From the IMG/VR virus record IMGVR_UViG_3300025141_016306, positions 18,617 to 82,616 of that record: a DNA stretch of 64,000 nt, one strand, 5' to 3'. Both the position numbers and the translations under genes were made by a program. Shown piece after piece: positions 54,607-59,881 of this stretch. Below the pieces are notes generated by a model. It was not told where the DNA came from. It searched no databases and saw nothing but the letters and a program-made list of their open reading frames with translations. The DNA is from a virus. Each line of letters opens with the position of its first letter. Position 1 is the stretch's first letter.

Positions 54607-55440
54607 GTGATTGGAGGCAAAGCCAAATTCAAAAGCATCAGTTTACTGCTAGCTTTTGTATTGGTTTTCTCCACATCCTGTGCCACGTCTGCTGCGACCT
54701 CTCCCACCATGTTGCAAAAGGCGCGACAGTCTTTTCTGTACCTGCAAAAGAAAGTTGAATTAGAACAATGCGGTGATCATAAATGTCTGACCCATGAGAT
54801 GCGGTCGATGGCGTCCGGATTTATCATTAAAATCGACCAAGGAGGTTCTTATGGCATTACCGCGGCGCACTTTTGCGAAACAGAGGTCCCACCGGTTACG
54901 CCGGCGATAGTCTATAAAAACTTTTTCACCGCAACCAGTTTAGACGGGGATGAATATAAGGCCACAGTGTTGGCATCCGATATCGACAATGATATTTGTT
55001 TAATATATATCAAAGGCCTCGTTGACGTTCCCGCGATTAAAATCTCGCGAGAGGCACCGAAGCCCGGAGAGAAAGTATATAATATTGCTGCACCGCGTGG
55101 AATTTGGCAACCGCACATGGTACCCTTATTTGAGGGAATGTACGATGGAAGCTCGGGAAAATATGCCTTTTATTCTTTGCCCGCAAACCCCGGAAGCAGC
55201 GGGTCAATGATTTTAAACGTGAAAGGTGAATTGATCGGAGTGCTACATTCGGTTTATATTCGCTTCCCTCAAATTGCTCTTTCGTCTCGACATGGCAAAC
55301 TCCTGGATTTTATATATAAAAATATCAAAAAATATGAAACTTATAAAACAGTAATGAAGCTTCTAGAGTTAGAAGACTTATTTTCTCCGATTGAAAAGAA
55401 AACTGATGTGGATGTCGCAGCGACTAGCGAGTCCAAATAG
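54607..55440 (+). CDS. Secreted trypsin-like serine protease, 277 aa
   Basis: The sole plus-strand gene. It opens with a basic stretch and hydrophobic signal segment (KAKFKSISLLLAFVLVFSTSC), so it is exported; C25 could be lipidated, but the lipobox is poor. The chymotrypsin-fold triad is visible: H88 in GITAAHFC, D129 in DIDNDICLIY and S198 in NPGSSGSMIL. The GTG start is supported by GAGGGA 6 bases upstream; no in-frame ATG precedes it. An exported protease in a phage could degrade surface or envelope proteins or affect exclusion. The opposite strand and signal peptide suggest a cargo (moron-like) gene. Its end overlaps the convergent gene by 17 bases. Confidence 0.85.
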   Translation: MIGGKAKFKSISLLLAFVLVFSTSCATSAATSPTMLQKARQSFLYLQKKVELEQCGDHKCLTHEMRSMASGFIIKIDQGGSYGITAAHFCETEVPPVTPAIVYKNFFTATSLDGDEYKATVLASDIDNDICLIYIKGLVDVPAIKISREAPKPGEKVYNIAAPRGIWQPHMVPLFEGMYDGSSGKYAFYSLPANPGSSGSMILNVKGELIGVLHSVYIRFPQIALSSRHGKLLDFIYKNIKKYETYKTVMKLLELEDLFSPIEKKTDVDVAATSESK

Positions 55441-55756
55441 TCACACCGGCTTTGGTGGAGACTGCCTGTATCGTCCTATAAATATATTTTGCTTTTAAAT
55501 AGTCTTTATCCGCCACACTGTTGGCAAAAATCTCCTCAGAAACGGTCCGGAAAAACATATTACAAATTTGAGTGGTAAAGTCGTGCATGTAGCGCTTATC
55601 TGATACAGGCGCGGTGCGAAAATAACGGCTGAAAGCTGGAGCGTTATCAATAAAAAAAGTTATCTTGTTGCCAGCGCGCTGGGGGATATATTCTACCTTG
55701 ATAGATAAATTGCCCGGAGTGCCTACATAATCTTGATTGCGAACATTGCCCCTCAT
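55424..55756 (-). CDS. Protein of unknown function, 110 aa
   Basis: A soluble, basic protein (MRGNVRNQDYVGTPGNLSI) with beta-like N-terminal and helical C-terminal halves, no cysteine motif except one in the middle. The start overlaps the GAPDH-like stop by ATGA. The 3' end runs 17 bases into the end of the plus-strand protease, so the two genes meet tail to tail with no room for a separate terminator. I do not recognise the family. Confidence 0.6.
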   Translation of the reverse strand: MRGNVRNQDYVGTPGNLSIKVEYIPQRAGNKITFFIDNAPAFSRYFRTAPVSDKRYMHDFTTQICNMFFRTVSEEIFANSVADKDYLKAKYIYRTIQAVSTKAGVTIWTR

Positions 55757-56811
55757 ATATTAGTAAATAGATATTTATCAAAGGAGTCCATCATTTTCTT
55801 GTATTTTTTACCGTATGCGGCCCACATCGCTGCAGCACAACTGCTTAGTAAAGAATTTCCATCTTGAGGGGTGAAGCAAAATCCTGAAACAATAGTGGTT
55901 CCTGCGCACTGTTGGAGGTGCAGTGATGGAATTGAGAGGACGGTATGATTAAAGATTCTACCGTAATAGCCATGATCACGGCCGAAGGAAAACACTCTAT
56001 TGGCCGACGTCTTATGGGTAACAGCAGTAAACTTATTCTCTTGGAAACGACGTAGAATGTTTTCTCTTGAGGGAGATCCCTTGATCTTCACGCTAAATCG
56101 AATAATGTGCATATATTGAGTATTCAACTTCATAGCGCTAGAAAACAAATTTAAATGTTCCCCGCGAGTCGCAAACACATCTTGAGCGTCTCTCGCATGG
56201 TGAGTGCCGAAAATCGCATCTGAGTGTTGGCCAACCTCCGGGGAAGGAACAAATGAGCTTTTTTGGCTAATATCGTTGGATCTTCTTATACAAACGAAGT
56301 CGGCGGCAAGCAAGTCTTTCGGTGTGTCTACAAGTGTATTAATTAACGCGCATATATTGTGAGTATTGCAGCTTACCACTTGAATAAAGGGAGGTTTTTT
56401 ATCGAGGACCCCATCGTTGATGCCATGCGCGTAAGGCACTCCAAAATTCTTTTCGCTTCCCTGGGCTATAAAAATCTTGCCCGGGTGTTCGGCATAGTGC
56501 TTCTTTTTATGTTCATTACCAGCGGGGGTGCAATCAATTACAATATCCGCGGCCTTTAAAGCTGTCTGAAAATTATACTGTACCTCGTGACCTAGTTCTC
56601 CAAAAGCTGGAATCATATCTTCATTTGCTGCGAGTCGAGCGCCTCTTTTTATTAGACTGTTGACTTTTGCCACTTCATCTACCAGGGGAGTGCGCTTATG
56701 AAAAATGACATGTCCAAGATTTAACTTTTCTCGGAAATCTGAAAGTATTCCAATTAGTGGCTCGCCAATTGTACCAGTCCCCACTACTAATATATGTTTT
56801 TTAGTTGCCAT
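55753..56811 (-). CDS. Type II (archaeal-type) glyceraldehyde-3-phosphate dehydrogenase homologue
   Basis: A 352-residue Rossmann-fold dehydrogenase. It opens HILVVGTGTIGEPLIG and has the catalytic Cys in QVVSCNTHNICAL (C148), as in the archaeal-type enzymes (VVSCNT). It also has a matched downstream region with IRRSND, SFVPSPEV and THHARDAQDVF. Class I bacterial GAPDH has a different signature (SCTTNCL), which is absent. It may carry out a phosphate-dependent oxidation or have a new role. An AAGGGA site precedes the ATG. Placement beside the tubulin-like gene is unusual; no other glycolytic gene is near. Confidence 0.78.
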   Translation of the reverse strand: MATKKHILVVGTGTIGEPLIGILSDFREKLNLGHVIFHKRTPLVDEVAKVNSLIKRGARLAANEDMIPAFGELGHEVQYNFQTALKAADIVIDCTPAGNEHKKKHYAEHPGKIFIAQGSEKNFGVPYAHGINDGVLDKKPPFIQVVSCNTHNICALINTLVDTPKDLLAADFVCIRRSNDISQKSSFVPSPEVGQHSDAIFGTHHARDAQDVFATRGEHLNLFSSAMKLNTQYMHIIRFSVKIKGSPSRENILRRFQENKFTAVTHKTSANRVFSFGRDHGYYGRIFNHTVLSIPSLHLQQCAGTTIVSGFCFTPQDGNSLLSSCAAAMWAAYGKKYKKMMDSFDKYLFTNI

Positions 56812-56818
56812 GTTTCCC

Positions 56819-57022
56819 TTATTTCTTCTTGGTTTTCTTTTTGTTGGGCTTCGCGGTCGGTTCCGTCCATGTCTTGATCTTGAATTGGTTCCCGCCGGGG
56901 CCAGAACGCCTAATCTTCACCAAATCAAATTTATCTACTATTCCCATTTTTTCTGCGGACGCGTCTTCGTAAGTATCAAAAACGCCATAAGTCTTCCATG
57001 TTTTCTTTGGATTTTCTTCCAT
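56819..57022 (-). CDS. Small basic protein, 67 aa
   Basis: A short protein (MEENPKKTWKTYGVFDTYED) with a charged core including KFDLVKIRRSGPGGNQFKI and a Lys-rich C-terminal tail (KPNKKKTKKK). The ATG at 57022 has an AGAGGT site at 6 bases, preferable to the GTG one codon before. The tail suggests nucleic-acid or polyanion binding. Lies 61 bases after the tubulin-like gene and 7 before the GAPDH-like gene. Function unknown. Confidence 0.6.
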   Translation of the reverse strand: MEENPKKTWKTYGVFDTYEDASAEKMGIVDKFDLVKIRRSGPGGNQFKIKTWTEPTAKPNKKKTKKK

Positions 57023-57083
57023 CACACACCTCTATAGCTTGTTACATAGATTATACAACATGTTTAGATTAAAATTAAGAAAA

Positions 57084-58238
57084 TTACATGCCGCCGAGAA
57101 GCGTCATTGCTACCAATCCAGGGAGAGGCTCTTTTATATAAACCCCTGAAAAAAGTGTTTCGGCTCTTCCGCCAACATATGAAAAAGCAGCTTCTAATTG
57201 GTTGCTGATTATAGGATCATTAGCCATTTCAGGAGTGGTAACCAAGAGCAGCACACCCATTTTGGGGTGCCGCGAAGGTTTAGAGCACGGGGAGGAATTT
57301 AAACATCCTTGAAGAACTGTTGCACCTAGATCTGAAATACGAGGATTACGGACTACAGTGCTTCCTAGAAGTATGCGTCCTGGCGCGTACAAGCACTTTT
57401 CAAGATCTTTTGAGTCAAATGCTTGGATTGGAGAAGCCTCCGTCGCAAGTTTGAGGATCTGCGCGAACAGTTTGGCAAAATTCAAGTTGGCCGCTGGGTA
57501 CATATTAAGCATCCCGACTTTTCCGCGCAGAAGATGGAGTTGTTTTTCGTTATCAATAACAATATGCGGCTCTTTTTTAACATCTTGCAACGCTTTATTT
57601 GAATTTGCTTTAATGGTAGGGTTTAGAAGTTCCTGCGCAGAGGGTTTACTAATAATATAAATGACTCTCCCGGTGGCCTCTATCGAAGACAGATAACGGG
57701 TTAAACACTTATGAAGCTCATAGGATGCGCTACCAGTTCCACCGCCACCTCCGACCAGTACAAACAGCCAGTCAACTTTACCAATTCGAGTCCTTAAGGC
57801 ATCCTCCACTAGTGCGCTATTGTCACCTAGAACTTGCTTTCCAAGTTGGATATCTTTACCAACACCGTCGGCACCCGGGATTAAAAGAAAATTTTCCGGA
57901 TCGATGCCGGGCGGCTGGTCTTTTTCCGTGGTATTGATTAGAAGAGTTTTATGAAACCCTAAATCCAAAAAGGCTTTCGCCATCTTTCCACCACCACCGC
58001 CTAGGCCAAGGAAAGCACATTTAATGGCGCTTGGTGCGGAGTTCTCCGGTAACATTTTTTCGTCAGGAGAGGGGTCGTCGCTGTACGCTTCAGCAAAATC
58101 AAAGTTATCGTAACCTAACGCGTCCTCCGTGGGCATATCCCAGCTACTAGTGGTTGACTCTTCATCTAGTTCTTCCGCGGGGGCCTCTACAGACTCCTCT
58201 TCATATTCTTCGTATTCTTGTTGATCGTCATCGCTCAT
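57084..58238 (-). CDS. Tubulin/FtsZ-like GTPase with acidic N-terminal extension, 384 aa
   Basis: From about residue 72 the fold matches tubulin/FtsZ: FLGLGGGGGKMAKAFLDLGF (N-terminal nucleotide loop) and LFVLVGGGGGTGSASYEL, containing the GGGTGS-type signature loop at about residue 164. The first about 70 residues are strongly acidic (runs of Glu, Asp and Tyr) and likely disordered, while the C terminus (VAMTLLGGM) is short and not acidic. Known phage tubulins (PhuZ) position replicating phage DNA; this one is divergent. The residues of the GTPase T7 loop are not certain by eye. An AGGAG precedes the ATG, 56 bases past the tmRNA 3' end. Confidence 0.8.
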   Translation of the reverse strand: MSDDDQQEYEEYEEESVEAPAEELDEESTTSSWDMPTEDALGYDNFDFAEAYSDDPSPDEKMLPENSAPSAIKCAFLGLGGGGGKMAKAFLDLGFHKTLLINTTEKDQPPGIDPENFLLIPGADGVGKDIQLGKQVLGDNSALVEDALRTRIGKVDWLFVLVGGGGGTGSASYELHKCLTRYLSSIEATGRVIYIISKPSAQELLNPTIKANSNKALQDVKKEPHIVIDNEKQLHLLRGKVGMLNMYPAANLNFAKLFAQILKLATEASPIQAFDSKDLEKCLYAPGRILLGSTVVRNPRISDLGATVLQGCLNSSPCSKPSRHPKMGVLLLVTTPEMANDPIISNQLEAAFSYVGGRAETLFSGVYIKEPLPGLVAMTLLGGM

Positions 58239-58445
58239 ATGAGATCTCCTATATATTTAACATAATTAGTCGCCAGGTAGGTAAAAATTAAATTTGGTGG
58301 AGACGTTGGGAGTCGAACCCAAGTCCAGAAAAGTTAACTGTTAACGTCATTCACAAGAATAGATGCAATCACCGCCGTTGCACCAGCCACCCAACATCCT
58401 ATCGGGGAATCCATTTGCCACTCTTAAAGGTGTTGGCTACCAAAA

Positions 58446-58468
58446 TTATTTAGTTAATAACTAAATAA
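58446..58468 (-). repeat. Inverted repeat within tmRNA (helix of a downstream pseudoknot or arm)
   Basis: An 11-bp perfect inverted repeat around a single central base (TTATTTAGTTA, A, TAACTAAATAA), lying 3' of the tag. It probably forms one of the AU-rich helices in the pseudoknot-bearing arc of the tmRNA. With almost no loop, the helix must open partly at its centre. Confidence 0.6.
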
Positions 58469-58520
58469 AGTTCCCTTTTTTTCTAATTTTTGATATCAAG
58501 GCAGTTAGAAAGCCCCGTGA

Positions 58521-58562
58521 TTAAGCCGCTAGGGCGTAATCAAATTCAACGTTATCGTTGGC
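58521..58562 (-). CDS. tmRNA proteolysis tag ORF: ANDNVEFDYALAA
   Basis: The in-RNA reading frame starts at the resume codon GCC (58560-58562) and encodes A-N-D-N-V-E-F-D-Y-A-L-A-A followed by TAA. The C-terminal ALAA and N-terminal AND are classic tag features recognised by ClpXP-type proteases. There is no start codon; translation enters here from a stalled ribosome. At 13 residues it is longer than the 11-residue E. coli tag. The tag sequence might be matched to a host lineage. Confidence 0.93.
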   Translation of the reverse strand, partial: ANDNVEFDYALAA

Positions 58563-58575
58563 TTTTATAAAGGTT

Positions 58576-58603
58576 GAGTATTTTGGCTGTGTTACTCACA
58601 CAG
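58576..58603 (-). other. tmRNA pseudoknot PK1
   Basis: On the RNA strand CTGTGT (58598-58603) pairs with ACACAG (58587-58592) around the loop GAGTA (58593-58597). The loop in turn pairs with TACTC (58576-58580), giving an H-type pseudoknot about 13 bases upstream of the resume codon. All eleven base pairs are perfect. PK1 is needed in tmRNAs for correct placement of the resume codon, so this supports function. Confidence 0.88.
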
Positions 58604-58612
58604 TCTTGCACG

Positions 58613-59011
58613 CTAGTCAGATCCGTTTTCTGTCGAAACCGTTTCGTCCCCATGTCTTTCCTTTTCAAAAAACGATTCAATATCGAATTTCTTAATTAGT
58701 TTTCTGAAGTCAGTATAGTCGATTCCTAGGAACTTTGCGCTTTCTTTCTTGGAGCGACATACACTAACGGCTGTTTTCAATACAGCGTCCTGAGTAATAT
58801 CCCGCATAGAATGCCACAAAGGTATACCGTAGAACTTACCGCCTAAAAATCTGGTAGAGAGTTCTAATTTAATAGCTATTAAATCTTCCAATGGAATATT
58901 GTTAATAGTATTAAGCGCTTCTTTATTTAAGATGTCTTCTTTAGTTAGTTTGTTTATTATACTATAATTCTTATAAAGACCGTAGTATTTATTTCTTTTA
59001 TTCCAAGACAT
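58613..59011 (-). CDS. Fis-like helix-turn-helix protein, 132 aa; 3' end overlaps tmRNA
   Basis: The C-terminal third (about residues 89-109, KESAKFLGIDYTDFRKLIKKF) is a Fis/NtrC-type helix-turn-helix, suggesting a DNA-binding regulator. The N-terminal part (MSWNKRNKYYGLYK) is basic and aromatic. The last 12 codons (GDETVSTENGSD) and the TAG stop (58613-58615) lie inside the tmRNA 5' region: the codon GGG is also tmRNA bases 1-3. No Shine-Dalgarno is visible before the ATG. A TATAAATA promoter is about 30 bases upstream. This gene and the tmRNA are thus likely on one transcript, with processing of one destroying the other. Confidence 0.75.
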   Translation of the reverse strand: MSWNKRNKYYGLYKNYSIINKLTKEDILNKEALNTINNIPLEDLIAIKLELSTRFLGGKFYGIPLWHSMRDITQDAVLKTAVSVCRSKKESAKFLGIDYTDFRKLIKKFDIESFFEKERHGDETVSTENGSD

Positions 59012-59040
59012 ATAAATTAATATTACTTAATAATAATAAG

Positions 59041-59048
59041 TATTTATA
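59041..59048 (-). promoter_or_regulatory. T4-type late promoter TATAAATA
   Basis: A perfect match to the T4 late promoter box on the minus strand, in the 72-bp gap between two minus-strand genes and 30 bases before the helix-turn-helix gene. Transcription would start a few bases further on and run through that gene into the tmRNA. The gp55-like sigma factor at 27572-28264 is the likely reader. No -35 element is expected for this promoter class. Confidence 0.65.
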
Positions 59049-59083
59049 TAGATTATATCATATTTGAAGGGATAAGTAAAGAA

Positions 59084-59878
59084 CTAAATTGCAAGTTCAT
59101 CAGTTTCTTCGCCTGCAACGTCAAGCGGGGCGCCGGCGCCTTCGTAATCAGGAGAATCTGGTTCATCGCTAGAGACTTGAAGTTCTTCTTCAAATTTATC
59201 GAAATACAGTTTAAGATTGGTAAGTAAATAATCATAGAATAGATCGCGATCTTCAGTATTTGCCAGGCTCTCAAAAGCATCTATAATTTGTTTTTCTACT
59301 TTATTGAAAGTGATGGAAGCAAAATTTCTTCCCGTGAGGTCTTCGCCGGCAATTGTGAAGGTATCTTCGTCTTCCTCTTCTGGTTCTTCGTCTTCCATGT
59401 CAATGTCTCGTACCGGGATGAATTTGTCCTCGACGGCTTCTTCTTCGTCGACATTGATGGTGACATCCTGTTCTTCTAAGGCTTCTGCAGCTTCTTCGGT
59501 ATCTAGATCTGCCACCACTTCAACCGGCTTGAGAGTGTTTTCAATGGCATTTAGAATATGAGATCGAAAAGACGTGCGCTGTTCTGTAGCACTAGTAAGC
59601 GCTTTATAACCTTCTTCGACAATTGGGATAATATTTCTCAGAAGATCTTCCAGCACATTGATGCCTGTGTTTTCATGAGGCTGGGCATCAGGAACGTCGG
59701 TCTTCGCGGCTTCAACAATCAACTTGCGAACAAGAGACCGCAAACGTTCTTCTGCTTTGCCTTCTTGCAGGCTCTGCGCCTTCTTGTTTTCCAAAAAGCG
59801 CTTTAAATCTTTTCGAATGAGTTGGCGCAAGCGCTTTTCTTCTTTTATTTCGTTAATCATTTCATCACGATTGATCAT
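59084..59878 (-). CDS. Acidic coiled-coil protein, 264 aa, unknown
   Basis: The N-terminal 70 residues are basic and helical (EEKRLRQLIRKDLKRFLEN). The middle (about 125-170) is extremely acidic, with runs of Glu and Asp and a DMEDEEPEEEDEDTF stretch, and the C terminus is acidic again. A GAGGG site precedes the ATG. Composition of this type is seen in phage scaffold or core proteins, but no motif proves it. It lies directly after the ligase/nucleotidyltransferase fusion gene. Confidence 0.6.
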   Translation of the reverse strand: MINRDEMINEIKEEKRLRQLIRKDLKRFLENKKAQSLQEGKAEERLRSLVRKLIVEAAKTDVPDAQPHENTGINVLEDLLRNIIPIVEEGYKALTSATEQRTSFRSHILNAIENTLKPVEVVADLDTEEAAEALEEQDVTINVDEEEAVEDKFIPVRDIDMEDEEPEEEDEDTFTIAGEDLTGRNFASITFNKVEKQIIDAFESLANTEDRDLFYDYLLTNLKLYFDKFEEELQVSSDEPDSPDYEGAGAPLDVAGEETDELAI

Positions 59879-59881
59879 ATT

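Larger units (their letters stand above)
58295..58651 (-). ncRNA. ssrA: Transfer-messenger RNA (tmRNA)
   Basis: 357 nt. The 5' GGGGACG (58645-58651) pairs with 3' CGTCTCC (58299-58305) in a 7-bp acceptor stem with one G-U pair, followed by A and an encoded CCA (58295-58297). The 5' domain has the conserved GGTTTCGACAG. The 3' T-arm reads TTGGGTTCGACTCCCAA. A first pseudoknot is clear, and the tag frame follows, ending LAA. tmRNA charged with Ala rescues ribosomes stalled on messages lacking a stop and tags the product for proteolysis. There is no terminator after CCA, so the 3' end likely comes from processing. The 5' end lies inside the upstream gene. SmpB is not encoded in this window. Confidence 0.95.

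Noticed and set aside
58295-58651. A tRNA or a degraded attachment-site copy of host ssrA
   Set aside because: The full tmRNA, including pseudoknot and tag frame, is present. No integrase or flanking direct repeat was noticed, so it is not just an attachment-site remnant.
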